Shown here piece by piece: positions 7,713 to 17,272 of a stretch of DNA of 64,000 nucleotides (positions are counted from its first letter, which is position 1; each line of letters opens with the position of its first letter). A program made the position numbers and the translations under genes. This DNA is from Lachnospiraceae bacterium. Lineage in GTDB: Bacteria; Bacillota; Clostridia; Lachnospirales; Lachnospiraceae. The DNA lies in contig JAFWTY010000004.1 in the NCBI GenBank assembly GCA_017518735.1, positions 1 through 64,000 on the forward strand. The letters are read 5' to 3'. The notes beneath the pieces were generated by a model, which saw only the letters and a program-made list of their open reading frames with translations, was not told the DNA's origin and made no database searches.

Positions 7713-10100
7713 TTACTCAAGCGAATACTTCGCCTTCACTCTTTCGTCCGGCTCATAGCTGTCCAGCATTTGGTCCGCTACAAAAATCATCTCTTTGTAG
7801 GAAATCGGTTTTACGAGATAGTTCTTTTCCGCATCCCCGTTCCAGTGTACAACCACAATATTACCGGTTACGGGATCCGTTCCGACAAGATTTCCGTCCT
7901 TGATCTCAAAGATGTTCTTAAAACTCTTATCAAAAACTTCCAGATTATCTGTGGCAATATAGTAATACTCCTTTTTTGCATCATAGTAGAAAGATGAAAT
8001 ATAACCATCTAACGTATAGATACTTGCAATCCTCTCTCCTGTTTCGGAATCATATATATATGCATTTCCGTCCCATAAATGAACCAGACAACAATCCGCG
8101 TTCTCGCAGGGAATCACATCATAAATCAAGTCTTCCCCAAACTCTTTTTCCTTGGAAAGAATCTGTGTTTTCAAACGATCCTTATATGCATCATCCATAC
8201 AATACGTTACACTGTCAAAGTCTCTGTTGAATTCCTCCAGATATTCGGAACTTTTGCATTTGTAAATGGAAATCTGATTATCACCGATTTTTCCGACATA
8301 ATATGCATCCAATGTAAACTTCCACTCATCGAGTTCCCGCGATATGCTGACATTCTCGGGAATCGAATAATACCGGTAATCTCCGTCTTTCACAAGGTAA
8401 CTGCCTCCCGAATACTCACACAGGAGAATCCCTTCCTCCGTAACTTCGCTTTGATAAAAAAAATCATTCGTTCTGAATTCGTTTATTAATCTCAAATCCA
8501 AATCATAGATGTATGCCACTTGTTCATTGTATACTAAAATATCATCGCCGAGTATCTGTAATCCACCGGAAGAGTCCATAAGTAACATGGCTTTGTCATT
8601 ACTCGTAGCCACGTCCTGTATATGAAGAAACATACCAACTTCTCTTTCCTCCAACCAGACAATGGAATCACCGTCCGTTGTAATATGATACAGCAGATCT
8701 TTCTCAGCAAGTTCTATATGATAAAAACTGCCATCCTCAAGATTTATGCAATAAGCAGTAGTGAGCATGCTATCATAATCCCGAAGAAAAACAAACGCTT
8801 CTTCCCTCTCCTTCGCAAAATGAATCGTAACATCAAAACGTTCCGACAGAGACGGATTCAGTTCCAGATACTCCTTGTAAAAAATCTGCTTCGTTCCGCG
8901 GAAGAAATGCAGTCCTTCGTCCCTTGTAATTATATATCCGTCACCCGGCGCATCGTAAACCTCACCATCCGGCAATCGCAGACTCGTCTCCCTACAGGTC
9001 TTAAAATCATAATAAGAAATATCGCTGTGTTCCCGTTTGAATATAATTCCCCTTTCCTCATCAAATGCAACATTGAAGAAGTCCTTTTCCTCATAATCAA
9101 AAACAACTTCTTCGGTCAAGGTATCAATGATATAACGTGAATGATCCAGGCCGCGAACCGCGATATATTTCTCATTTGGAGAAAGAACGAAATCACTTAA
9201 CGAACAGGGAAGTTTGATTTCCGAATCCAGTGAATACTGATCCGGATAGCGATAGATACCAAGCGCGTTTACCAAAGCCTTTGTCGCCAAATCGCTGTAA
9301 GAATCGGTCTGATTCTCCGAAAGAGCAAGACGTGCGGCATAGACGGCATCCAAACGTTTTCCTTCCTTAAGCAGGGTATCGGAAGTCGTTGCGAGGCTGT
9401 CGGCATAACGCTGTTTGATGATTGAATTTTGCTTTGAAATATGTAAAAGGAAAAAAACACAGATCGCTATAACAGCAAACAAAATGCCAAACGCAATCAG
9501 AGTGCGTCTGGTTCGTCGCATGTTTCTTTCTTTTTTCTGTCTTTGCTGAAGTTCATCATATTCCACACCAAAAATAGCAGCCGCAAGGCGCACCGCTGCC
9601 TTATCGATCAGCGCATTTCTTTCTTTGGTGTTCTCAGTCCTGCAGTCCGCAGCAAGCGGTTCTCTTGGCCTTCTGGTATATGTAATGTTACCGTCTTCAT
9701 CGATATCCTCGATGTCTTCATAAGACAGAATCCCGGGGAATGCGGTTTTGGGTTCCCCATTCGCAAGAACAAGCAAAACATGCTTTTTGTCATTATTTTG
9801 AAGAAAGGTTCCGATTTCTTTTAAACACCAGAGTGAATCCAGGTACTCCGGTGAACAAATGGCAATTAAAAATCTGGAATTGCGAACCGCTCTGTCGATT
9901 TCGTCCGACAGATCGGCAGCAACGGCAAGTTCGGACTCATCTCGAAATACACGTCTTATTCTCTTCTTTCCGACCTGTTTTGCAACAGACCTCGGAAGAC
10001 GAAAGTTCTCTAACTTCTTCTGAATCTTCTCGGCTATTTCACTGTCAGGCTTACAGTGTCTATAGCTGATAAACGCATCATATCTGACTCTCTTTGCCAT
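7713..10100 (-). CDS. TIR domain protein with transmembrane helix and C-terminal propeller-like region
   Basis: The 795-residue protein opens with a TIR domain (about 4-180): YDAFISYRH, then SPEYLDSLWCLKEI with a glutamate (Glu95) at the position used for NAD cleavage in catalytic TIR domains. A basic stretch and one transmembrane helix (about 200-220) follow. The remaining ~570 residues are a beta-rich region with repeated YIYD, IYDSETGERIASI and similar blades, suggesting a large propeller. Topology by positive-inside would put TIR in the cytoplasm and the propeller outside. The start at 10100 has AAGGGGG upstream. TIR proteins in bacteria include NADases in antiphage systems, but no partner gene is visible. 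Its role (defence or signalling) is unknown. Confidence 0.9.
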   Translation of the reverse strand: MAKRVRYDAFISYRHCKPDSEIAEKIQKKLENFRLPRSVAKQVGKKRIRRVFRDESELAVAADLSDEIDRAVRNSRFLIAICSPEYLDSLWCLKEIGTFLQNNDKKHVLLVLANGEPKTAFPGILSYEDIEDIDEDGNITYTRRPREPLAADCRTENTKERNALIDKAAVRLAAAIFGVEYDELQQRQKKERNMRRTRRTLIAFGILFAVIAICVFFLLHISKQNSIIKQRYADSLATTSDTLLKEGKRLDAVYAARLALSENQTDSYSDLATKALVNALGIYRYPDQYSLDSEIKLPCSLSDFVLSPNEKYIAVRGLDHSRYIIDTLTEEVVFDYEEKDFFNVAFDEERGIIFKREHSDISYYDFKTCRETSLRLPDGEVYDAPGDGYIITRDEGLHFFRGTKQIFYKEYLELNPSLSERFDVTIHFAKEREEAFVFLRDYDSMLTTAYCINLEDGSFYHIELAEKDLLYHITTDGDSIVWLEEREVGMFLHIQDVATSNDKAMLLMDSSGGLQILGDDILVYNEQVAYIYDLDLRLINEFRTNDFFYQSEVTEEGILLCEYSGGSYLVKDGDYRYYSIPENVSISRELDEWKFTLDAYYVGKIGDNQISIYKCKSSEYLEEFNRDFDSVTYCMDDAYKDRLKTQILSKEKEFGEDLIYDVIPCENADCCLVHLWDGNAYIYDSETGERIASIYTLDGYISSFYYDAKKEYYYIATDNLEVFDKSFKNIFEIKDGNLVGTDPVTGNIVVVHWNGDAEKNYLVKPISYKEMIFVADQMLDSYEPDERVKAKYSLE

Positions 10101-10130
10101 GTTTTCCCCCTTAAACACGACACGATCTGA

Positions 10131-11696
10131 TTAATCGTTTGCGGATTTTTTAATCTCCGTAGCATTCGGACCATAATACTTAAACGCCAGCATCGTAATA
10201 TCATCAAACTGCTCTGCTTTTTTCACAAAAGCATCGATGTTTTCCTGAACTCTGTAAAGAATACCCTTTGCACTTGCATTGGGATCGTTGTTTAATGCCT
10301 TAATAAGTCTGTCGGTTCCGAACAGATTTCCTTCCGAATCATTTGCCTCGGCAACACCGTCCGTATAGATGAACAGGGAATCTCCGGGATGCATTTCAAA
10401 TTCATGCTCTTCAAAATCCAAATCCTCCAGAGTAGCAACAGCCATGGAATGACGATATTTTACCAGTTCGAATTCCCCACCGTTTCTGCAAAGTGCGGGA
10501 TGCTCATGTCCTGCGTTGGACGCCACACCCTTTCCGGTAGACAAAGAAACAATGGCCATCCAGACCGTAACAAACATTTCCAGCTGGTTGCCTTCACACA
10601 ACCGGTTATTTACTTCACGTAAAATCTTGGACGTGGAATAGTTTCCGACCAGTGCATAGTTTTTGATCATAGTTCTGGAAATCATCATAAACAGCGATGC
10701 CGGAATTCCCTTTCCGGAAACGTCTGCCATTACCATTGCCAAATGATCATCATCGATCATGAAGAAATCATAGAAGTCACCGCCGACCTCTTTTGCCGGT
10801 TTCATGCTTGCATAAATGTCGAATTCCTTACGTTCCGGCAGGTACGGGAATAATCTCGGCAACACGCTTTCCTGTATTTTGGATGCCATATACAAGTCTC
10901 GATCCGCCACTGCCTTGGCTCGTCCCTGACTGATGTTCAAAACGCAGTAGATAAACAGCAATACCAGCATTACGAAACCGGGTATTATGGACAGTCCGTA
11001 AACAAATGCACTGAAGACGCCCACTATAAACGGTGCAAATGCATATATAATAAACGCTGCCACCTGATACGCTTTCAATTGTTTGTGCTCAATGATAACC
11101 ACGGCAACAACCGTAAGCAATGTTGCAAATGTATATACGTTGGAAAGCCAGAAAATGGAACCTCTGGAATAAACGCCCGCTTCATCCACTGTGAAGTACT
11201 GTCCGAAGAAGATGTTGACCGTGCGCATGGTAAGTGCGATTCCAAGTCCGACGTGAATGATTGTTCCGAGAATCTTATAGGCTTTCTTCTCCAGTTTTAC
11301 GAAAGCCTGCAGGTAATGCCATAAATAATAAACCTGAAGCGGTGAACAAACATAATAAAACGTATTATCGATAATATTGATGACTCTTAAACCCGGCACT
11401 CCGTCTACCAGCCAGGCAACGGAATCGGTAAAGTTGGCAAGAAAAGAGAGGTTTAACAGATAACGGAAATACTTGATTTTTTCTCCGCTCTTCTCATTAT
11501 CGAACTGAATGCAGATATGCAAAACCGCTGCCAGCATCATGCCGAATAAATCCACCGAAATGTTTACGATATATGCGGGCTCTAAGTTGGCAAGCTTTCT
11601 TTCCCAAACATTCATAATGGTAAGTGCAATCAGAACGGCAAAAACGCCCAGACCGATCCACGCCTCTATTGTTTGTCTCTTTTTTGACATCTCCAT
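10131..11696 (-). CDS. Membrane PP2C/SpoIIE-type serine phosphatase
   Basis: The 521-residue protein has about seven N-terminal transmembrane helices (about 10-270). After a short linker comes a SpoIIE/RsbU phosphatase domain (about 280-510). The metal-site residues are visible in EVGGDFYDFF, MADVSGKGIPA, IYTDGVAEA and QFDDITML. Such proteins dephosphorylate anti-anti-sigma factors or related regulators in response to membrane signals. No STAS or anti-sigma gene is adjacent, so the target is unknown. The start at 11696 has AAAGGTG upstream. It lies 30 bp before the TIR gene on the same strand and may be co-transcribed with it. Confidence 0.92.
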   Translation of the reverse strand: MEMSKKRQTIEAWIGLGVFAVLIALTIMNVWERKLANLEPAYIVNISVDLFGMMLAAVLHICIQFDNEKSGEKIKYFRYLLNLSFLANFTDSVAWLVDGVPGLRVINIIDNTFYYVCSPLQVYYLWHYLQAFVKLEKKAYKILGTIIHVGLGIALTMRTVNIFFGQYFTVDEAGVYSRGSIFWLSNVYTFATLLTVVAVVIIEHKQLKAYQVAAFIIYAFAPFIVGVFSAFVYGLSIIPGFVMLVLLFIYCVLNISQGRAKAVADRDLYMASKIQESVLPRLFPYLPERKEFDIYASMKPAKEVGGDFYDFFMIDDDHLAMVMADVSGKGIPASLFMMISRTMIKNYALVGNYSTSKILREVNNRLCEGNQLEMFVTVWMAIVSLSTGKGVASNAGHEHPALCRNGGEFELVKYRHSMAVATLEDLDFEEHEFEMHPGDSLFIYTDGVAEANDSEGNLFGTDRLIKALNNDPNASAKGILYRVQENIDAFVKKAEQFDDITMLAFKYYGPNATEIKKSAND

Positions 11697-11800
11697 AATT
11701 TCACCTTTCTTACGAAATTTGAAATAATATCACATATAAAATGATACCATAATTTGAAATGAATGTCTTAAAAATCTATGTAATTTTCTCGATTTATCAA

Positions 11801-11845
11801 AAAAACAAAAAACCCCGAAACCATTGAATTTTCAAAGTTTCGAGG
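11801..11845 (-). terminator. Terminator after tRNA-Trp
   Basis: A 9-bp stem (11813-11821 with 11837-11845, GT wobble at one place) is followed on the minus strand by TTTTTTG and further T-runs. It begins five bases past the tRNA 3' end. Confidence 0.8.
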
Positions 11846-11849
11846 CTTA

Positions 11850-11920
11850 CAGGGGATGAGAGAATCGAACTCCCACCAAAGGTTTTGGAGACCCCTATCA
11901 TACCATTTGACCAATCCCCT
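11850..11920 (-). tRNA. tRNA-Trp (CCA anticodon)
   Basis: On the minus strand the sequence folds as a tRNA. The acceptor arm AGGGGAT pairs with ATCCCCT, the T loop is TTCGATT, and the anticodon loop CTCCAAA carries CCA (tryptophan). The discriminator base is G, as expected for tRNA-Trp. The CCA tail is not encoded and must be added by the nucleotidyltransferase. The gene has its own promoter and terminator. Confidence 0.95.
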
Positions 11921-11921
11921 A

Positions 11922-11979
11922 TTTTTCGGCGTTTTTTCACACCGAAAGTGATTATAACATAGCAATTATGTCTGTGCAA
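11922..11979 (-). promoter_or_regulatory. tRNA-Trp promoter and leader hairpin
   Basis: On the minus strand, TTGCAC (11974-11979), a 17-base spacer and TATAAT (11951-11956) form a strong promoter. The -35 box lies inside the last codons of the EAL gene. The short leader holds an 8-bp hairpin (TTTCGGTG with CGCCGAAA) immediately before the mature 5' end, a plausible processing signal. Confidence 0.75.
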
Positions 11980-14900
11980 GAAGTTTTTGCGGGTTATCCG
12001 TAACGTCTTCTTTATCCACGCCGTTAATTCTCCTGCGAATCCGTCCGTTCTTAATCTTGCTTTCCGCAAATTTCGCACTAGTTATGATTCCGACTTCGTT
12101 CCATACATCCGTCTTAATTTCAGCATTTTCTATGCTGACTACGGTTTCCTGCTCGTATCCGCCGAGTGCCAGGGAATACTTTCCGTTGCATTCCGCGGAA
12201 AGAACCGCATTCTGTATAAAGATATCCGTTTTCCCCTGCATCGCTCCAAATGCGGCAGACTTTTCCGCCCTGAGATGAACGGCATAGTTTCCGTTGTCTC
12301 CGGAAAATGATGCATATTCTCCGTAAAGGCTGCCCATTCCGACAACTTCTCCGCCGAAAATGGAACACCTAAGTGCGGTTTTACTGATTCCGACTTTGGC
12401 GGGCTTATTCAAGGATCCGATGCCGACTGCCTTTGTTGCGGAGATTTCCATTTCAATCAGGCAGGATTCAATCTGAATATCCTCTTCTCCGTTAAGAGAT
12501 CCTACACCGATACAGATATCGCCGTTTCCTTCCAGGATATATTTGCCCTTCTGAATATATGTTTTTCCTCCCAGACCGGAGCCGATACAGATTCCTTCAC
12601 GGCCCTTCGCCATAATGCGAATATCTCCGTCCTGCTGGAAATAAATCTCCCCGTGATGAGCATCCGGATAATTGCCGATTCCGAAACTCTCCGAAGCATT
12701 CAAAACAATCTTGACGTTTCCGTCTCCTTCGATTGTCAATCTGCTTCTTTCCGGAACCAGAATACCGCCGTCATATAACGTATTTTCGCCCTTTAAGATA
12801 AGGGTTGCCTTCGCATTGGGACCGATTTCGATACAGGGACGATTCTTTACATTTGCAAAATATACATTTTCCAAAGTGATTCGGCCTTCATAATCCGATT
12901 CGATTCGAAGATGGATATCTGTTTTCAGTCCGGGCGTTCCGATTATGGAAAGGTCCTTATATACCGCATTCTGCACGCCAACCAGAATATCCGTATTGCC
13001 GCTTCTTACAAGAGCATTTAAGGAAACACGATTGGTTCTGCCTGCAACATAAAGATGCTTCCTCTGGCCATCCTGCTGCTCTTCCTTGAAGGAAATGATT
13101 TCTCTCTTAATCTTTTCGTCGATTTCTGGGATGATTTCAGCCTTAGGTCTGCCGGTGTAATATCCCTGAATCAGATCCGCACCGAGTAGAATTACCATCT
13201 GTAATTCTTCTTTTGTCTCAATACCTTCCGCCAGGGCCATAATTCCGTTATCGTGACAGAATTCGATAATCTCGCGAACAAAATGCTGCTTCTGCGTTTT
13301 GTTTTGAATCTCACTAAGCAGGGATCTGTCAATTTTTACGTAGTTCGGCATATAACGAAGAAGGTTCGAAACATTTGAATAACCGGTTCCGTAATCATCT
13401 ACCGCCGTTTCAATTCCGAAATTCTTAAAGAAATTTTGGGTATTTTCAAGTTCAATATCATCAAGTTCGGCTTCTTCCGTAAGCTCCACTACAACGTTTT
13501 TGGCCTCTTTCTGTAAAAGATTCGATACTCTGTCAAGATCTTCGGAAGATATCTTGATTCCGGGAATACTGTTAATAAAGACTTTCTTGCCTTCAAAAAC
13601 AGCCTGCTTTTCCTCGATAATGGAAAGAATATTTAAAAACGTGGCTTTCTCAACATCAGCCAGGCGGTTCATCATGCCGGCATATTTGATGATATCCAAA
13701 GGGGATACCATCTTCTCGGTATCGGATCGCATCAATGCCTCATAGGAATAAATACTTCCGTCCTTTGTATTGACAATCGGCTGGAAATGATAATGGAAGA
13801 GGTTCTCGTCCAGAATCTTCTCCACAAGTGTGAAGTCCTCTTTTTCTTCTTCTTTCAGGTCGTTGATCTGTTCGGAGAAATTGAACTTATTGATCGGTCT
13901 TGACTGGCTCTCCAGAACATTGATTGCAATGGTTCTGCGGACGCTTTCTAAACCGCGGGCAATACAGCTCATCCACAAACGGTAAACTTCATCATAGCTG
14001 ACAGCAACCTGTCCGTAACTTAAAACCGTATAACCAAAACAGCGATTCTCATAGAAAAACGGCGTAAAGAAATATGCTCTGGGTTTGGATGATCTCCCAT
14101 ACAGTTCCGGAAGCATCTGCTTTACATCCATAACTTCGGTTAATCCAACCTCATTGTCCGGTGCATCCTTTTTGTAACGGATGGCGCGGATCATCTGCGG
14201 GGAATACCCTTCGTTTGTTACGGACATTCGCGGTTCCTTGTCCATTTTTTCCCAGGGTTTGGAAAGGAAAAGAGAAAACTCCTCCACTCCCTTAATCTGA
14301 TAAATGTATGAATAAACCGTATTTAAATACCCTGCAAGGGAAGTCTCTTCAAAAAGATTGGATTCAAAAGAGTTGAATACGGACTTAAAACCTTCTTCGG
14401 AAATATCGGTTCCCCATTCCGTTCTTAAATGGTTTTTATAATACTGTACTTCCTTCTTTTCCAAAGAACAGCCACAGCTTTGACCGATAAACTGTTTTGC
14501 CTTTACCTGATATGCGGGAATTCCCTCTTCCTTGAATTTGGCATTGAAATAAGTTGCCGCATATCTTCCGTTATCCTTTACCGGAAGAATACTGGAAGTG
14601 ATGGGTTTCGGGCTTCTTCTGCCCTCTTCGGAACTGTCAAAACCTACAACGGCAATGTCTTCCGGAACATGGATTCCTCTCTTTTCAAAAGCATTGCAAA
14701 GTCCGATTGCCATACAGTCGTTTGCACATGCTACCGCCTCGGGAAGACCTGCTTTGGAATTCAGTAATGTCTCCGCGCAAAGTTCACCGGAATCATACCA
14801 GAAGTCTCCGTAGATAATCCATTCATCGGAAATCTTCAGGCCATGCTCCTCCATTGCCGCTTTATATCCGTTTACTCTCTGGATGGAATGCTTATGCCAT

Positions 14901-15328
14901 TTTTTACCGGCAAGAAATGCGATTTTATGAAAATCATGATGCTCAATCAGATGTGATACGACATCGTAGATCGGTTTGTATCCGTCCGTAATAACGCTGG
15001 GGAAAAACTCGCTCTCCAGATCGATGACCAGTACTTCCCCTTCGTATTCGTTCTTTAACCGTTTCTCGATTTCAGACGCGACATGAGGTGTCTGAATAGA
15101 GTCTTTCAGAATCAGTACACCGTCGAATTCTTTCCAATTCGGCAAATTGAAAATATTGGATTCCGCTTCTTCTCTCTCTACAGAATCCTGATATTTACGA
15201 AACATGGAAAAAATACAAACATCAAAGTCATACTCAAATGCGGATTCCAGAAAACCCGAAATAAAACGGCTTTGTGTTTCCTCGTCGGCTTGTCCGACCA
15301 AGATTGCAACCCTTTTTCTATACTCCAT
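11966..15328 (-). CDS. LacI-type sensor, EAL phosphodiesterase and beta-helix fusion protein
   Basis: The 1120-residue protein has no signal peptide. Residues about 5-290 are a LacI/PBP1-type ligand-binding domain without the DNA-binding helix (GYKAAMEEHGL, CANDCMAIGL, VVGFDSSEEGR). Residues about 300-480 look like a GAF-type sensor. Residues about 505-745 are an EAL domain with the catalytic set present: Glu530 (YEALMR), Asn586, Glu615, Asp644-Asp645 (DDYGTG), Lys665 (VKIDRSL), Glu701 and Gln721. It should therefore hydrolyse cyclic di-GMP. Residues about 785-1100 are glycine-rich repeats with GIGS-type turns that resemble a right-handed beta-helix, which is unusual on a signalling enzyme. 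It lies 12 bp after radA. Confidence 0.9.
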   Translation of the reverse strand: MEYRKRVAILVGQADEETQSRFISGFLESAFEYDFDVCIFSMFRKYQDSVEREEAESNIFNLPNWKEFDGVLILKDSIQTPHVASEIEKRLKNEYEGEVLVIDLESEFFPSVITDGYKPIYDVVSHLIEHHDFHKIAFLAGKKWHKHSIQRVNGYKAAMEEHGLKISDEWIIYGDFWYDSGELCAETLLNSKAGLPEAVACANDCMAIGLCNAFEKRGIHVPEDIAVVGFDSSEEGRRSPKPITSSILPVKDNGRYAATYFNAKFKEEGIPAYQVKAKQFIGQSCGCSLEKKEVQYYKNHLRTEWGTDISEEGFKSVFNSFESNLFEETSLAGYLNTVYSYIYQIKGVEEFSLFLSKPWEKMDKEPRMSVTNEGYSPQMIRAIRYKKDAPDNEVGLTEVMDVKQMLPELYGRSSKPRAYFFTPFFYENRCFGYTVLSYGQVAVSYDEVYRLWMSCIARGLESVRRTIAINVLESQSRPINKFNFSEQINDLKEEEKEDFTLVEKILDENLFHYHFQPIVNTKDGSIYSYEALMRSDTEKMVSPLDIIKYAGMMNRLADVEKATFLNILSIIEEKQAVFEGKKVFINSIPGIKISSEDLDRVSNLLQKEAKNVVVELTEEAELDDIELENTQNFFKNFGIETAVDDYGTGYSNVSNLLRYMPNYVKIDRSLLSEIQNKTQKQHFVREIIEFCHDNGIMALAEGIETKEELQMVILLGADLIQGYYTGRPKAEIIPEIDEKIKREIISFKEEQQDGQRKHLYVAGRTNRVSLNALVRSGNTDILVGVQNAVYKDLSIIGTPGLKTDIHLRIESDYEGRITLENVYFANVKNRPCIEIGPNAKATLILKGENTLYDGGILVPERSRLTIEGDGNVKIVLNASESFGIGNYPDAHHGEIYFQQDGDIRIMAKGREGICIGSGLGGKTYIQKGKYILEGNGDICIGVGSLNGEEDIQIESCLIEMEISATKAVGIGSLNKPAKVGISKTALRCSIFGGEVVGMGSLYGEYASFSGDNGNYAVHLRAEKSAAFGAMQGKTDIFIQNAVLSAECNGKYSLALGGYEQETVVSIENAEIKTDVWNEVGIITSAKFAESKIKNGRIRRRINGVDKEDVTDNPQKLLAQT

Positions 15329-15340
15329 AATCCACGCCCT

Positions 15341-16729
15341 CTACAGTTCCCCAAAATACTGTATTGCTTCCGTCACCGAAGCGACGTAATAGATCTTAAT
15401 CCCTTTGATTCCCTTCAAATTCTCCTTACAGGTTGCGGGAACGAGGCAACTTTCAAAACCGAGTTTTTGTGCTTCTCTTACTCTTCCCTCAATCTGTGAA
15501 ATACTTCTCACTTCTCCCGACAGCCCGACTTCTCCGAATGCCGCCAGAGTAAACGGCAATGGTTTATTTCGAAACGAAGATACGACCGCCATGACAATCC
15601 CCAAATCAATGGCAGGTTCCGTAACCTTTACACCACCGGCGATGTTTAAATACGCATCACAGTCTCCCAATGACAGGCCGACTCTTTTTTCAAGTACCGC
15701 CATCAATAGGTTTAACCGGTTATAATCCGCACCCTGTGCCTGACGTCTAGGTATTCCGAAACTTGTTCTCGTTACGAGAGCCTGAATCTCAACCAGAATC
15801 GGTCTGGTTCCTTCCATGGAGCAGCTGACGATACAACCGCTTGCATCCTTCGGTCTGCCCTCCAGCATGTGTTCGGAAGGATTCTTTACTTCAATTAATC
15901 CCTCTCCCCTCATTTCGAATACACCGATTTCATTGGTGGAACCGAATCTGTTTTTTACTCCTCTGAGAATACGGTAGGATGCATGTCTGTCTCCTTCAAA
16001 GTATAATACCGTATCCACCATATGTTCAAGTACCCTGGGCCCTGCCACGGTACCTTCTTTCGTTACATGACCGACGATAAAAATCGATACGCCCAGCCCT
16101 TTTGCAATCCGTAAAAATACTCCTGTCGATTCCCTTACCTGCGAAACGCTTCCGGGAGCGGAAGAAATCTCTTCCAAAAACATTGTCTGAATCGAATCAA
16201 TGACAACGATATCGGGCTTTCTTTCACGGATCGTCTCCTCGATAATACCGAGGTTTGTTTCGCACATAAGCTCCATCGGTCCGGAAAACGTACCGATTCG
16301 CTCTGCGCGGATTTTAATTTGTTTTAAGGATTCCTCACCGGAAATATAGAGTACTTTGCTGCCTGCGTTTCCCATGAGTCTGCATGCCTGAAGCAAAAGC
16401 GTGGATTTACCGATTCCGGGATCACCGCCGACAAGGGTCAGACTTCCGGGAACCACTCCGCCGCCGAGCACACGGTCCAACTCTTCCATTCCGGTAGAAA
16501 TGCGTTTCTCATCTTCCAGTGAAATATCATTTACGGAAGCAATTACGCGTTCCGCAGTTTCCCGAAATACACTGTTACCGGTGCTTTTCTCTTTCTGTGT
16601 ACTGACTCTTTCTTCCGTCATGGTATTCCATGCATGGCAGGCAGGACACTGTCCCACCCACTTCGGAGACTCATATCCGCATTCATTACAGAAAAAGACG
16701 GTTTTCATTTTGCTCTTTGAAGCAGCCAT
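15341..16729 (-). CDS. radA: DNA repair protein RadA
   Basis: The 462-residue protein is standard length for bacterial RadA. It has an N-terminal zinc finger (CNECGYESPKWVGQCPACHAW), a RecA-like ATPase core with Walker A GGDPGIGKST, the RadA-specific KNRFG motif (GVKNRFGSTNE), and a C-terminal Lon-protease-like domain (SFRNKPLP, GEVGLSGEVR). RadA helps branch migration in recombinational repair. The start has AAGGAG seven bases upstream. A terminator just upstream separates it from the previous gene, while the EAL gene follows after 12 bp. Confidence 0.97.
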   Translation of the reverse strand: MAASKSKMKTVFFCNECGYESPKWVGQCPACHAWNTMTEERVSTQKEKSTGNSVFRETAERVIASVNDISLEDEKRISTGMEELDRVLGGGVVPGSLTLVGGDPGIGKSTLLLQACRLMGNAGSKVLYISGEESLKQIKIRAERIGTFSGPMELMCETNLGIIEETIRERKPDIVVIDSIQTMFLEEISSAPGSVSQVRESTGVFLRIAKGLGVSIFIVGHVTKEGTVAGPRVLEHMVDTVLYFEGDRHASYRILRGVKNRFGSTNEIGVFEMRGEGLIEVKNPSEHMLEGRPKDASGCIVSCSMEGTRPILVEIQALVTRTSFGIPRRQAQGADYNRLNLLMAVLEKRVGLSLGDCDAYLNIAGGVKVTEPAIDLGIVMAVVSSFRNKPLPFTLAAFGEVGLSGEVRSISQIEGRVREAQKLGFESCLVPATCKENLKGIKGIKIYYVASVTEAIQYFGEL

Positions 16730-16767
16730 TCAAACTCCTTATATATCTTTCCTTCTGCTAAAAAACA

Positions 16768-16785
16768 CGGGAGAAATCTCTCCCG
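16768..16785 (-). terminator. Terminator after the 136-residue conserved gene
   Basis: A 7-bp GC-rich stem (16768-16774 with 16779-16785, loop AATC) is followed on the minus strand by GTGTTTTTTAG. It lies between the small conserved gene and radA. Confidence 0.75.
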
Positions 16786-16822
16786 CATTTTTCTCTTAGT
16801 CTTCATTCCTGAAAAGCAATTA

Positions 16823-17233
16823 TTACTTCTTGATTACAACTTCCACTTCACCGGCATCCGCAAGTTCTGCACTGATGTTGATTTTGCCGCTCGGATTGCT
16901 CTTCATGACGCCCATGCTCTTTCCGCCAACCATAACGGAATATTCGGTATTCTCTTCCATTCCTACGGTAATCATGGCATCCTGGTCACTTACAACCTTG
17001 AAGGATACTCCGTTTTCATCTTCCACGAATTCCTTTACACTTGTTCCGGGAACGGATTCATATAAGAAAAGTCCGTTCTTTTCAAGTTTGGTCATGGTTA
17101 CAAATGTTTTTACTTTGTATAAATCTCCGCCGTGCTTAAAATCTTCAGCTTTCGCTTTCTCGGGAAGTAAGTGGTTTCCGAAACTTAAGGTTCCGTTTGC
17201 TTCTTCTTTGATGATTTCATCAATCTGTGCCAT
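16823..17233 (-). CDS. Conserved 136-residue protein of unknown function
   Basis: This small soluble beta-rich protein opens MAQIDEIIKEEANGTLSFGNH and has the central phrases GDLYKVKTF, LFLYESVPGT and SGKINISAEL. From memory, close relatives are widespread in Lachnospiraceae, and some are labelled 'endosialidase'. Nothing seen here supports a glycosidase: it is far too short and has no signal peptide. It sits alone between its own promoter and a terminator, which suggests a separately regulated and possibly abundant protein. Confidence 0.85.
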   Translation of the reverse strand: MAQIDEIIKEEANGTLSFGNHLLPEKAKAEDFKHGGDLYKVKTFVTMTKLEKNGLFLYESVPGTSVKEFVEDENGVSFKVVSDQDAMITVGMEENTEYSVMVGGKSMGVMKSNPSGKINISAELADAGEVEVVIKK

Positions 17234-17272
17234 TTCTTTTGTAACCCCTTTCTGATTTTTGTAAAAGGATTA

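Noticed and set aside
16823-17233. Endosialidase function for the 136-residue protein
   Set aside because: The protein is far shorter than known endosialidases and has no signal peptide or catalytic motif; I treat that label as unsupported.
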